Assembly (NCBI RefSeq): GCF_026914185.1
Contig: NC_070559.1
Coordinates: forward strand, 5,935,501 to 5,999,500
DNA from: Puccinia triticina
Taxonomy: Eukaryota; Basidiomycota; Pucciniomycetes; Pucciniales; Pucciniaceae
Reading direction: 5' to 3'
DNA length: 64,000 bases
A program made the translations under genes and the position numbers. Under the pieces are notes generated by a model. The model had not been told where the DNA came from. It worked only from the letters and a program-made list of their open reading frames with translations, and did no database searches. Below, in pieces: positions 22,174 to 33,332 of this stretch (the first letter of the stretch is position 1; every line of letters starts with the position of its first letter).

Positions 22174-23299
22174 ATTGAAGACTCAAAAAGGGTAATGAAA
22201 CCCTTTTGCTGAATGGTGAAGGGTATGATGGAGGTGCAAACTCTGCCCTTCTGGCTATCAGACAACAAGGCCTACCAAGGTAAGCTTGGCAAGTTTTAAT
22301 GAAGTGATAGGAGTGGTTTGCTCAAGATGAGTTTGTTTGATTGACAAGTATAAGGCTTTAATTTCCAATGTAAGGGTTTATAATAGTGTAAGGGTTACAA
22401 GTTGGCGGAACTGTAACTGGCGCGTGATGAGCTGAGGAGAAGAGAACTGGGTGGAGGAGGAGCTCCTTTTATAGACATGTGTGAGATATTATAGCCCCCC
22501 CCCCTCTGAGGAGGGCTCCTGGGTTAGGGTTTCAGATATTCTAGACAGGGGTTATGAGGCATTTTAGCTGGTGGCAGTAGGTACAAATGATGTCATAATA
22601 TGTCAGGGGTGCATAAATGAAGTCAGAAGACTGCAATGGTGCCACATGAAAGTGACAGGAAGTGACAGTAGGCTGCATGAAGTGTCATGCAGGTGCAGTG
22701 AGTGCATGAATAGAGTCTGAGGCTGCAGACGCAGTGTAAAATGATGACATAGTATGGAAATAAAGGCATACTTGACACTATGTAATACAGGGAGATGTAT
22801 GTTTGTATCCTGTGACATGTATAAGCATAATGCCGTGATCCTTGACTGAGGCTGGTGACTGGGTGTGTTGAACGTGTGATAGGTGTCTAGTGGGGTCCAA
22901 AGAGGTGTAACTTCCAATCCCGCGGGGCTCCAGTGATGCCTCCAGTGGTGAATCAGGGTGAAATTGGCCCTAGAATCTATTCCTGGTGTCCATTTGGTGG
23001 GATCTTGAGGCCTAGTATGGGTAATTATATGTATTAGAAAGAAATTTTGATCGCCTTTCTGTATACCACAATGTAGTAAAAAATTTGGCATGCATTTAGC
23101 ATGATCTTAAAATATTCCTGAAATTTTTAGACATTTTAGGTGTAGCAAAAAAATTATACAGTCTGCAGTCATTTTACTACTAAGCTTGCTGTGCACCCCT
23201 TACATGGCATGTTCTGATGAAACATTATTGCCAAAACTTCAGGGGAGCCATTTTATGCACATTTAAATTTTTATGCCTCTAGTAGATGGGACAAAAAAT
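22174..23299. other. Repeat-derived spacer rich in TGCATG words
   Basis: No gene supported. It contains a C run at about 22494, many GTGTAAGGGTT and TGCATGA/TGTCATGCAG words, and resembles weakly the LTR-like insertion at 27224-28015 in the opposite orientation. Probably an old LTR fragment. Confidence 0.35.
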
Positions 23300-23625
23300 A
23301 TTTATAAAAATCCAAAATAAAAAAACGGACCTACTTTGCGCAGCAGCAAAAAACTCTTCGCGCACAGAATCGACTGTCCCCCAATGTTGATCCCGCTGTG
23401 CACGCAAGCTGAGAAATACTTTGCGCACAGCGACTTCCCCCAAAAGAAGGAGGGGATTTTTCCCAATTTTTTTTTGATGGATCAAAAGAGGGGGTGTTAA
23501 CTGCCCTCTCCAAAAAATATTGGATTTTTTGGAGGTGTCCTTGTCATGTAAAAAAAATCATAATATTAATCCGAAAAAAGGCACCCGCTACCCCAATACC
23601 CCACCCTGAGGACTTTTCACTGCTA
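23300..23625 (+). repeat. Dispersed repeat R, uninterrupted copy
   Basis: Contains GGACCTACTTTGCGCAGCAG, CTTTGCGCACAGCGACTTCC, a TTTTTTTGATGGATCAAAAG run and GGAGGTGTCC...CATGT, then AATATTAATCCG. The second copy lies on the minus strand at 40905-40664 and resumes at 37932-37866. The copy here shows the site before the 2.7-kb fold-back element entered. Confidence 0.8.
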
Positions 23626-23632
23626 AGACTTC

Positions 23633-25158
23633 AGCGGTCGGGTACCCAGCCCCTCAAAAAGAAAGTTCGAGGGGCAGCAGCTCCCAAACTCAGCTAAGTC
23701 CGAGGGACTTATGCGGTATCGGTGATTTAGGCCTGAGAGGAATGGCCAAAAACACCATTTTCAACAAATGTTGCAATAGCTCCCTTACCTCCAAAGATTT
23801 CACCAATGTTTTTGGATATTAAGAAAGCCCTGCATTTTGGCTAATTTTTGATGCTCTAAGATCATCAAATTTCATCATTCCTTTCTCATAATAACACATT
23901 GAAGTTAGTGGGTTGCAAAAGCCAAGCCTGAGGTCCGTAAAACATCATTTTATAAGTGTAAATCCATACGCTTTCCTCGAGAACAAAAATGACAGGTATC
24001 CAGGACTGATGTCCAGCCTTGCCAACCAACTGCGTGAGAAAATACATTTGGGCCTGTTCACTCAAGATTCCGAGGGAGCTCATTTGAAAAACAATTATAC
24101 CTCGACTGTTTTTGCCAGCATGAAGTTTTTTTACTATATGCCTTGTATCTTGGGTTTGGGAAGAAGAAAAATGTACACAAATGTGGCAGGGGATAGCCAG
24201 GCATCTCAAGAGTCTAAGTGTAAATGTAGAGAGTGATTACACCAAGGCAGCACTGTGCGCGGAGTTACACATTCCCCAGCACCTGTGTGCATGTGGCACA
24301 AATTGCCGGTCATTGAGGGGGTGTTCACTCGGACCCGGTCATCGAGGGAAGTATGTACTCCTCTCGATGACCGGCACGGACCCGGTCATCGACAGGAGTG
24401 AACACCCCCTTGATGAGCGGAACAGACCCGGTCATTGAGAGGAGTACATACTTCCCTCGGTGACCGGGTCCGTTCCGGTTCACCTCGATCGAGAGGAGTG
24501 AACACCCCCTTGATGACTGGGCCCGTTCCGGTCATCGAGGGGAGTGTTCACTCCTCTCGACAACCGGAGCTGCAACCAGGTCACCAAGAGGAGTACGTAC
24601 TCCTCCGAGAATGCCCGGGACATTCCGGTCATCAAGAGGAGTACACACTCCCCTCAATGACCCGATTGCTCCGGTCGTCGAGAGGAGTGAACATTCCCCT
24701 TGATGACCGGAACGGGCCCGGTCATCGAGAGGATTACATACTCCCCTCGATGACCCGATTGCTCCGGTCATTGAGAGGAGTGAACACTTCCCTCGATGAC
24801 CGGAACGAACCCGGTCATCGAGAGGAGTGAACACCCCCCTCGATGACCGGAACGGACTCGGTCATCGAGGGAAGGATTTATTCCTCTTGATGACCGGAAT
24901 GTTCCGGTCATCGAGAGAGGAGTATGTATGTACGTACTCCCCTTGACGGCCCAGTTGCTCCGGTTGTCGAGAGGAGTGAACACTCCCCTCGTGACTGGAA
25001 CGTCATTGAGGGAAGTTTGTACTCCTGTCAATGACCAGAACAGAGTGGCCATTGAGAGGAGTACATGATACCCTCAATGACCGGTAGTCTGTGCTGGCCG
25101 GTCATTGGGGAGCATGTAACTCTCGAACTTTCTTTTCGAGGGGCTGCATACCCGACCG
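23633..25158. mobile_element. 1.5-kb element with AGCGGTCGGGTA inverted ends, carrying array B
   Basis: GCGGTCGGGTACCCAGCCCC and AAAGAAAGTTCGAG at the left are answered by CTCGAACTTTCTTTTCGAGG and ATACCCGACCGC at the right (25116-25155). The region between contains unique sequence (23700-24290) and then the long palindrome array. The exact outer boundary and target duplication are unclear. Confidence 0.6.
24305..25110. repeat. CCGG-centred bipalindromic array, block B (about 800 bp)
   Basis: About 17 copies of a 45-48-bp unit. Each unit joins two palindromes: GATGACCGGAACG...CCGGTCATC (about 25 bp, the centre varies) and GAGAGGAGTGAACACTCCCC-type (about 22 bp). Because both halves are self-complementary, the array reads nearly the same on both strands. 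Open frames across it (for example 24435-24830 +) are by-products of the repeat and not genes. Confidence 0.92.
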
Positions 25159-25248
25159 CTTGAGTTTTGGCAGGTCCATTCCAGCTTGCGTTTTTCTCCT
25201 GGTACTTGGCGCGATTCACTGCGCCGCAGTTACTTGCGACAAGTGTGG

Positions 25249-25363
25249 GAAGAGAGGCTTGCGGGGGAGGAAATGTCCGTTCTTCCCCGCGACGCCTCAA
25301 CCAGAGGAAAATGTGTGGACTGTGTGCTCTTACAGAGGGAGTATGGGTTCAGGTGAAAGCCCA
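25249..25363 (-). repeat. Downstream direct repeat of the recombinase retrotransposon
   Basis: About 115 bp containing AGAGAGGCTTGCGGGGGAGG and GTGTGGACTGTGTGCTCTTA. Nearly identical to 37433-37547 in the same orientation. Confidence 0.85.
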
Positions 25364-25444
25364 AAACTCAGGTTTGTGAAGGGAGCCTGAGCCTCGCGTG
25401 AACCCCCAATACTCCATTCATAAAACTGCAAAGAAAGCACTGCA

Positions 25445-26539
25445 CTACAAATCCCAACATCTCTGATCCTTTCCCAGCGACACCAACAAAAGCTTCGTCC
25501 GTTCGAGGTCTGCGGCCGAGTAAATTCGAATGTACAACTTGTAGCAGCCCGAGACCCATCTTCCTAGACAACAAACGTCCTCCTTGCTCATCCCCAGCGC
25601 GTGTCGAAAGGATGCGCCCCCCACCCTGAAGCTATGGCCTGAAATGCCGCAAAAATCGTCCCCGACAAAGATGGCCTTCAGCTTGCTTAACACCACGCGG
25701 CGCGTCAAATTTTTCCGCACGCCTGCATTGGTGTATCCAAACAGAGAAGTACGCAATCCTCCCGTCTCTTGCAGCCGCCGAGTAATGGCCGCCACCGGGC
25801 ATAGGGCATTGGGTTGCTCGTTCAGGATGAGCAACTGTGGACGGCCAGGCAGTGCCGTCTTCGCCCCGCGGAGGGCCAATGTGGCGACTTTTCCTAATGC
25901 CGGGGCTGATGTGAAAGAGACGTCTGTTGTTAGAAGAGATTGGCCAAACGCGAGCGGCCCGTTGTCAGCGCTGTACGTCAGTTCTGCCAAAAGTGCGAGC
26001 CCCCAGAACGCCACCACGCACAAATCGGTGACCGCCCGTTCCTCATTTGTGCCACTGAGCCTCATATTCAATACCGGGATTAGGTGCCAGAGCATTACTG
26101 GAGACTTGACCGGTCGTGCTGGAGTCAACGTGTCCGACCTAGATGAGGCCTTGAGCAGCATGTCAATTCGAATTTTATTCCCTAATGGGAAGACAGACAA
26201 GTGAAAATGATGCCACGCTCTGAGACCGCTGAGTTGTTTCCGCAAAGATGTCGAAGTGATCTTTCCTGTGTTGTGCGTGAAACGGTTTCTTCCGGCCCAC
26301 ACGCAGAAACGTTCTAAAGACGACTCTGAGATCGGGAGAGTCGAAAACGTTTCGCCCGTTGTATTACAAAAAACCAGGAATTTCTTAACAGCCGCTTTGT
26401 AACTTGACAAAGTGCTTGTTTTCCAGCTATCCAGAATGACTAGGTTGGCCACGCACGGCATCCTTTCGTCTCGTCCGTTCTGAAGGAATTCTTTGAAAGC
26501 AAGGACGTTAAGGTGATTACCGGTGTTGGCCCGCTCCAT
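25445..26539 (-). pseudogene. Tyrosine recombinase of the retrotransposon, first Arg apparently lost
   Basis: 364 residues, frame intact. The C-terminal half carries the box II motif GHSFRVGGAS (His-x-x-Arg) and the candidate nucleophile Tyr in GCYKLYIRIY. In box I, where this family has Arg in GLxRLxEL, the sequence reads GLALLAEL, so the first catalytic Arg seems replaced by Leu. The N-terminal part (about 1-130) looks like the core-binding domain. The enzyme would integrate circular cDNA without a target duplication. With the changed box I, I expect it to be inactive. Confidence 0.82.
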
Positions 26540-26750
26540 TTGCAGATGGAGTATGCCAGCGAGGTAAGAATACTAAGAACTAGGAGTTTTTACTTGAGAG
26601 ACTCTGTATCAAAAGAGAAGAAAAATTCTCGCACCCTAGGAAATGAAAAACTGGTAACGGGGAGAACACACAATATCACCAAAAGACTTAATAACTGGCA
26701 CAAGCGAAACGAGAAAAATAGCGATGGGGGGGACAAATTACATGTGAGGA
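26540..26750. other. Gap between RNase H and recombinase frames
   Basis: No frame links the two; stop codons lie in all frames. Either a spliced intron or a boundary between two reading frames. Confidence 0.35.
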
Positions 26751-27217
26751 TCATGCGTGAAACATGAAAGGGGACAAGTCTTCAGGGATTGTGAACCAGA
26801 CCCTGTTGCTTGGCAAGTGAGGGCCCCTTATCCCTCTCAAAAGATTATCCGCGGCATTGTCCGCAGAAATCACCCTTTTCGGAGTTACATCGAACTGGAC
26901 CCTCACCAGCAAGGATTGGATTAGTTTCCACTCCTTGTTAACGTGTACGTCCCTGCATTTTCTCAAAACCAACACGCTTTCTGTAGTCGTGTTGTCTGTC
27001 CATACCACGAAGTTAGACCCTTGCTTGAAATTTGGAATCTCTACCAACATTAAAATTCCAATCCTGATGGTGACCGTTTCCAACCAGGCAATAGTTTGCC
27101 TAGGTGCTGTTTTGGCCCAATCTTCTTTTAGCCGTAACTGTGACCACCAAGAACCAATCAGGACCCCAATACCAAAACTTGTCAAGGCGTCCCCAACCCA
27201 GCCAATTTCCAATTCTT
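26751..27217 (-). pseudogene. RNase H domain of the recombinase retrotransposon
   Basis: Encodes EIGWVGDALTSFGIGVLIG (first acidic residue), VWTDNTTTESVL (DxN/T motif) and SADNAADNLLRG, the order of catalytic blocks in RNase H of DIRS-type elements. The 5' end is cut by the insertion at 27224; its first codons continue the frame that stops at 28022 on the other side. Confidence 0.82.
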
Positions 27218-27223
27218 CCGGTG

Positions 27224-28015
27224 TGGTATGCTTTATGGTTGCCCATCTAAGCCCATTTCAAAATTTCCTTTTTTCTCATATGTACACTCTCAAATCAACC
27301 AATACGGCGGCACCACTGGATTCTACGGCCAAAACTACACAGGACACCATGGACAACACACCTTACACCCCTCTGGATCAGAAGATACAACCCTTTCAAG
27401 ACACCATCAGTCAGTTTCACACACACAAACACCATACTCAGGTCATGTAATCCGTTACATGAACCACACTTACCCAGGACATGTAATCCGTTACATGGAC
27501 CACCCTGACAGCTTGTCTACCCTTTACATATACTTTACCTCATCAGCTGCACTCATTTCATTGTGCTTTGCACATGTCATGCAGTGTCATGCAGTTTTAT
27601 GCACACTTGATGCAGGCTTATGCAGTCTTATGCAGGTGCATGCAGACTAGTGTAATTCCTCCCCCCAGTTGTAATTTTTCTCAGCAAACTACTTGCACTC
27701 AGCTTACCCCATAACAGTACAACACTTGCTCACTCTACAGTATTAGCCCCACTCTATATTGTGGTTTTACACCCTTACATACAAATTACAACCTCATTAC
27801 AAGACTTACTCATCAGCTACATCACCATAACCCTTAAGCCACCTGCTGAAAGTAGGCTATCTTTTGATACACCTCCACTATCACTACATAAACCTTCCAA
27901 TTGTAAATTGGGGGGCTTGTTTTAGTGTCTAGTGACCCAGGAAAGGCAGAGGTAACCTCATTCATCCCTTTCCGCACTCAGAAAAAGGTTCTCAGGAACA
28001 CTTTTGAGCTTTACA
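27224..28015. mobile_element. About 790-bp LTR-like insertion in pol
   Basis: Begins TGGTATGC and ends TTTACA, with similar 6-bp flanks CCGGTG (27218-27223) and CCAGTG (28016-28021), differing by one change at a CpG. Removing it joins ...HLLPAL and EELEIGW in frame. Internally it holds two copies of the hairpin CATGTAATCCGTTACATG (27443 and 27479) and a run of TGCAGT/ATGCAG words. No gene. Probably a solo LTR. Confidence 0.65.
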
Positions 28016-28021
28016 CCAGTG

Positions 28022-28314
28022 CGGGGAGGAGGTGTTCTTCCTTGAAGGCCACAAGGGTGGACAGCCAAAATTTCAGATCCGTCTTCACGTCTACCGGGAT
28101 CAAGCGTGCTGCTCACATACACTTCCATTGTGTCATCCACCAATACAAACCCCGCAAATAGCATCTAAGCTGAGGTAGTACGTAAGAGGTGTGGTTCAGA
28201 TGCCCAGCCAGAACTTCTACCTCCTTGAACTTGAATCCGGCCTTTGGCTCTAGAAAGGACTTGATTTGATTTATCCACTCTTTCAACTTGTTGTCCGGGA
28301 GGCGGACCGACTTC
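28022..28314 (-). pseudogene. C-terminal part of reverse transcriptase, with one TGA
   Basis: Encodes RKSVRLPDNKLKEWINQIK and VEVLAGHLNHTSYVLPQLR, the thumb/connection region typical of DIRS-like reverse transcriptase, followed by PVDVKTDLKFWLSTL. A TGA at 28113-28115 interrupts the frame; it may come from CGA through CpG loss. Confidence 0.8.
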
Positions 28315-28319
28315 CTATT

Positions 28320-29128
28320 TGTAGGAATACACGCCCAGACCCGCAGCAACCAGCCAGGAAGCTAGCGCGGTTAGAAACCAAAACAGACCCAGCCGGAGAT
28401 AAGGGTAAGCCCCTTTTTCCCAAGCCCAGACCCGCAGCCCTAACAGGCCAGTCAGAAAGCTTATGCGTATCGCCACGTCGAACGCAAACAGCCCCAGCCG
28501 AAGCAACAAACGCAACGGCCAAGAACAAGCGAAACGCCCAAACAAACCCCAGAACCTTGTACGTTCCCGAGGTCAGAGACAGACAGATTCAAGCAGCATA
28601 CTGACTAAATCTTGTCCTTTCTCAGAACTCTTGCGGAACGACTCGGCACACAGACCAGGCACGAGCTGCTCAACAGAATTACGGAAGACATAGACCACCG
28701 TAAGTACTGGAGCAGCTCCCTAGACCGTAAAGATGCAGAAGCCGAGCTGACCGAGAACAGCGCTCGCGCAAACAGACAGAACCGCAGCGGAACCATTCCG
28801 TCAGGACAAAGAACGTTTATTCCAATAAACCGTTGTCACCAGCGTAAGCAACAGCAACCAGAAAGAGAACGCTAGATGAGCTCCAGGGACTGACTGAGAC
28901 ATGAGCTCTGCCCGTCGTGTAGATCAACCATATAGCTAGCGATAAGCAGCGCAGACGCAGTGCTCCTCACCCATCCAACTCATCCCACTCATCTCCATAG
29001 CCATCAGGCCACTCTCGACCTGCCTTTAGGTACATAGAGAAAAATGCTACTTATTAATGATCCTGTAGTTACAAACGTAGTTGCAAGAGTCTAATGAGAA
29101 ATGAACTTTAGTTTCTCCAAAATTTTCA
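28320..29128. mobile_element. 809-bp solo LTR with CTATT duplication
   Basis: Starts TGTAGGAATA and ends AATTTTCA (TG...CA on both strands), flanked by CTATT at 28315-28319 and 29129-29133. Removing it rejoins IWNGN and RKSVRLP in the reverse transcriptase frame. No coding capacity seen. Confidence 0.85.
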
Positions 29129-29133
29129 CTATT

Positions 29134-29662
29134 TCCGTTCCAAATAAATCCAATGTACTTTTGTTTGTCGGCAAATTTAGAACATTTATCCTTGTTAGTA
29201 GCCACACCTAAACGTATCAAGCGGTCAACCACGTCCGTAATTTTGCAAATTGAGGCCCGCGTCTTGACAAACATATTGTCGTCTACCCAACTGAATATTT
29301 TTATCACATCAAACTTGAATTCCATTAATCTCATCCAAGCATCTGCTGGCTGCCCAAAAGATCCGCAACCCGCTACCCCCCCAAACGTTATTCTAGTGTT
29401 GATGTAGAGGCCGCCGTCAAAATCCTTGACCATTAAGAAGGGCCACTGCAACGGTTTTTTCGGGATTTGGCAATAAGCCTTTTCCCAATCAAAGATTGCA
29501 AGCTCCACTGGTTCTACTTGCTGCTTTAAAAAGCAGGATACCACCTGGAAGTTGTCCCATGTGGTGCTGAAATCTGCCTTGTCCACAAAGGAGTTTACTG
29601 AGGGGGTCTCGCTCACGTTCCAAGGGTAAGAAAGATTGTTGATTGGCCTCATCTTGCCATCC
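29134..29662 (-). pseudogene. Central reverse transcriptase domain
   Basis: Encodes KMRPINNLSYPWNV, FDWEKAYCQIP (first catalytic Asp block), ITFGGVAGCGSFGQPADAW and FSWVDDNMFV, the VDD form of the catalytic box found in DIRS-type enzymes, then KYIGFIWNG. The catalytic acidic residues are intact in this piece. Confidence 0.88.
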
Positions 29663-29666
29663 GCGT

Positions 29667-30591
29667 TGTGGATCTACTCAAAGGGGGGAATAGAGCTTGG
29701 AAGGGAGATGGATAGCAACACTAGTACTAATGTAAGCTATGCAAGGGTGCTGATGAGGCTGCCTTCCTGCCTAATGCTGAGGGGATGAGAGTAACACTAA
29801 GAAAAAGAAAGAAAAGGTGTGGCTGATTTCTACTTGATCTTAGGAGCTAGTACTATGAGCTTTAACTACTGCTTGGCTACTGAGGATGAGAGGGTTGGGC
29901 AATGGTTGAAGGGGGAAAGCAATTGGAAATGATTCAATGGCAATGGGTTGATGAGAATGGGTACTATAATTTCTGTATCTAAAATTCTGTATAAAATTCT
30001 GCATAAGGTACAAGTGAGGGGGGAAGGACAGTTCTTATATGAAGGGAGAATGAGCACAGACAATGAGGAATTCTGGCTATGGGAATGAAGGTTTTACAAA
30101 TGGGGAAAGGTTCTGGCTATGGGAATAAAAGATTGTACAAATGGGGGAAAGTGATGTGAACATAGTAACAACTTGTAATAATGAGCACTACTGAAAGAGG
30201 TAAGCACAGATCCAATGATGTAATGTGTACAATAGGCATAGTACATAATGAGTAAAGTATGTAAAGGGTTTAGTATGTGAGAATATATCTGTAAAAAGAA
30301 TGTAATGAAATGATTCAAGTAAGTTACTAATGAAATGAGTATTGTAACTAATGAAGAATGTAGGGTTTCTGTAAGTCTTATATCCTTTATAACTACTGAA
30401 CCATTGAAGATAAGGGGGTACTATGTATGAGTGACTATAGGTGAAATTTGGCGTAAAATCTGAATATGCAATAATAATGAGGTATTTGTGAAGGGTTGAT
30501 GAGGTAATAGGCAATGTAATGATGAATATATGTAAAAGAAGATAATAAAATACTGCTTATGGTTTGGAATGGAGCACCACAGCGTTCATTA
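29667..30591. mobile_element. About 925-bp AT-rich solo-LTR-like insertion
   Basis: Ends TGTGGATC...GCACCACA, flanked by GCGT (29663-29666) and GCGTT (30592-30596); whether the duplication is 4 or 5 bp depends on one shared base. Excision restores VMNADGKMRPINN in the host frame. It has no coding capacity I recognise and is much more AT-rich than its host. Confidence 0.75.
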
Positions 30592-30596
30592 CCAAT

Positions 30597-30703
30597 CCTA
30601 AAGGACTCGTCCGAAAAAATGGAAACTTTGCCGCAACTTCTTCATGAGTAAAGGGTCCAAACATGCGCTTTGACTCTACTTCCAAAGCAATGGATTTTTG
30701 GAA
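30597..30703 (-). pseudogene. N-terminal reverse transcriptase piece
   Basis: Encodes KRMFGPFTHEEVAAKFPFF and TSPLGLVMN, the start of the reverse transcriptase fingers. The frame continues upstream past the LTR element at 33689-33760 (SAVEAREKFQKS). Confidence 0.8.
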
Positions 30704-30708
30704 CTTTT

Positions 30709-31059
30709 TGTGAAGCCCCCGCACATCGCGGGGTTTCACAAGGAGATGTCACAGCACCTAGGCTACATCAACCCGTGCCTCCCTCCACGTCCTAGCCGGC
30801 AGAGATCCCTGCTCACACATCTCTCCCGGCTAGGTAAGCAAGCACATTCCTCTTTATCTCGTTGTTTCCTTTTCCCTCTCTATTCCTCCTTCAAAACCCA
30901 TCATGTACTGAGAGATCCCTGCTCCCACATCTCTCCCGGCTAGTTCTTTCCTCTCACTTGAAATACCAGCCCCGTGAACTAGAGCTGCTTCGAGCCTCGT
31001 GCCACCTTCGAGCCACTCTCCCCTAGATCAGTGAAGGACTCCTATTCAGAGTCCTTACA
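30709..31059 (+). repeat. 5' LTR
   Basis: Begins TGTGAAGCCCCC, ends CCTTACA. Contains the hairpin CCCCGC-ACATC-GCGGGG at its left end and two copies of AGAGATCCCTGCTC followed by CTCTCCCGGCTAG. Confidence 0.92.
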
Positions 31060-31326
31060 CTTTTTTTTTCTAGTTCACCTCGAATTGACTCCTCTCGATT
31101 CACTCCCAGCAAAGCAAAAGAACGAAAACGAAAAAAAAAAATTCTCAAAGAAAAAGACCAGCCTTCCGAGTCTTCACCTTGTCGATCGCCTTCCTCTTAC
31201 GCCTTCTTTAGGCTCCCTTTTTTTTTCCCTTCCCTGCCACCAAAGACCTCTTCTCTTCCTTCCTTCCCTTCTGAACCATCAAAGGATCCACATCTTAGTC
31301 TTCGACTCCGTCGCCACCTTTCTTTT

Positions 31327-32592
31327 ATGAGCACCCGGCAATCGAATACCAAACCCCTCATCCCAATCACCGACCCTGAGAAGCTCGCTCGGGAAATCCG
31401 CAAGCGGTCCCGACTAGAAGCTGCCCAACCATCCTTACCTCCCTCGAACTTGGAACCCACCCCAGGCCCCGAAGACACGTCCTCGCCTTTGGATCATCTC
31501 CTATCAGTCACGACCTCGATGAACTTCCCGTCCAGCTCTTCCAACCAGCCCCCGGCAGATGACCCCGGGGCCATGTCATCGACCGAGCTGCTGAATGCGA
31601 TCATGATCATCCAACAGAACACGGCGAAACAACTTCTGGCCACCCAGACCCAAGTCTCCAAAGCTCAGCGGATCGCTCAAGAGGCCATTGCGCAAGCCCG
31701 TGCCGACCTACAAGCTGTCCAGAAGCAAGCCCGGGCGGATGTCAAGGCCGCCCATGAGCAAGCTAGAGCCGACCAAGAACCGAGCGCCGCCCGCTTCCAA
31801 GCTCTTGAGTCACACAACGCTACAAGCATCGTCAAGGACGAGTCGACCCCTCGACTGGCCTCAGGTCGCATCGACCTCCAAAAGTTTAGGGTCTCCGACG
31901 GCCCCGCCTTTAAAGGACTGTTCCAAGACGTGGAACCTTTCCTTCGATGGATCCAAGGGGTCCAAATTTTCTATGCCATGAAAGACGTCACTCACGCGGA
32001 CAACAAACGCCTAATTCTCGGCGGGCTCATCGCCGAAACCAACCTGCTCTCCTTCTACGCCAACGAGTCACCAAAATACGCTGGCAAGACATGGGACAAG
32101 TTTAGAGCTCGTCTCTTTGAATTCGCGCTCCCAACCGAGTGGCACACCGAACTCAAACGCAGCGTCAACCAACTCAAGATGGCGGAGACCAAGACATTCC
32201 TCGAATTCAGCACCCGCGCCAGAACGATCCAATCCCTTCTCAACTTTGACAAACACACTCTTGACGACTTTGACCTCGCTGAGGCAGTCACCTTTGGGCT
32301 GCCTGACCTCCTTCAAGTAAAGATTAGCGACCATCGAGCCCTCGTGAGCACCGGCTTCAAGTACGGGGAATTCGAAAGCCGCACCAGCGGGTTTTACATC
32401 AGCCTTATCAAGGAATCCGCCCTTCGACTGCGCCCCACTCCAACCGCCCACAATCAAACAGGAGGGGGTCGTGGGATCAACGAGGATCACCTTTGGCGAA
32501 TCAATTCCTACCTCGACAGCATTGGGAAATGCCATTTCTGCAAGAAACACTGCGGCAGCCCCGTAGGGGCGTGCCCCGGCCCAATCGATTGA
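31327..32592 (+). pseudogene. Gag of the LTR element, interrupted by TGA
   Basis: 421 residues up to a TGA at 32590-32592; the same frame continues for more than 130 residues after it (32593 on, with VTPPRP and VAALSEAAADLDKL). An N-terminal coiled-coil region rich in QARAD repeats (about 95-150) precedes the capsid-like part (GAFK-type block FKGLFQDVEPFLRWIQGVQ, about 200-340) and a zinc-knuckle-like CHFCKKHCGSPVGAC near the break. The stop could come from CGA by CpG loss. The downstream frame runs out in a Pro-rich region before the right LTR. Confidence 0.82.
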
Positions 32593-33332
32593 ACCCAAGT
32601 AGAAGTCCCTCCCTCTTTCGTCACCCCTCCCAGGCCAAACAACTACATCGTGCCCAATGCGTGGACCAAGGGACAAGCGGCCAACCGAGGCGGTGCAGGA
32701 AAACCCACTGGTCGCCCAGCTGGAGTGGCGGCGTTATCCGAGGCGGCCGCTGACCTGGACAAGCTCTCGGCCTCCTGTGTAGCCCAGATTGATGGCCAAG
32801 CGGAGGCCTCCCTCCTCGGCTATGATAACCCTCTTGAAGAAATCCACACCGAACACGAATTAGCGGCATTGGCGGGCGACCCGGACGCGGCAACCATCAC
32901 CAAAGGCTCCCTCCCCCTCAGCGACGACGAGCTCATTCCGGACGATCAGATTACCTTCCGCTGCGGGTCCCTCCTTGGGGACCTCCTCTCTGAGGACCCA
33001 GCTGGGGACAGGTATGTCCCTGTCCCTCCCCGCAGCTTTCATCGATTGCATGCGGGGCGATGCTTACGCGATCCGCCTTTGACAGCTCTCCGGACCCTTA
33101 AATGCCCCCCTCGACGCCCTTCAAGTCCAACTTTTCAAAGTCGGCCCTCACGGCCACCTCCCCCAGCCCCCCCAACCCCGATCCCCATTCCCCTTCACAC
33201 CCCTTCCCCGTGTTTCCTTCTTCCTTCCTCCTTTTTCCCCGACCCGCCGACACTCGACTACCCCAGGAGCCCCCAGACCATCAACAACGGTTTTCGACCT
33301 GAACCCTCCTTGTTTCTTATAGGGGGGGAGAC

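Noticed and set aside
24435..24830. 131-codon open frame inside the palindrome array
   Set aside because: Translation just follows the 47-bp repeat on either strand; no start context or protein-like composition.
25584..26204. 206-codon plus-strand frame opposite the recombinase
   Set aside because: It overlaps the catalytic recombinase frame antisense and shows no recognisable sequence.
30188..30514. Minus-strand frame of 108 codons
   Set aside because: Lies in the AT-rich LTR-like insertion; composition reflects AT-rich DNA (Tyr/Phe/Ile) and no domain is present.
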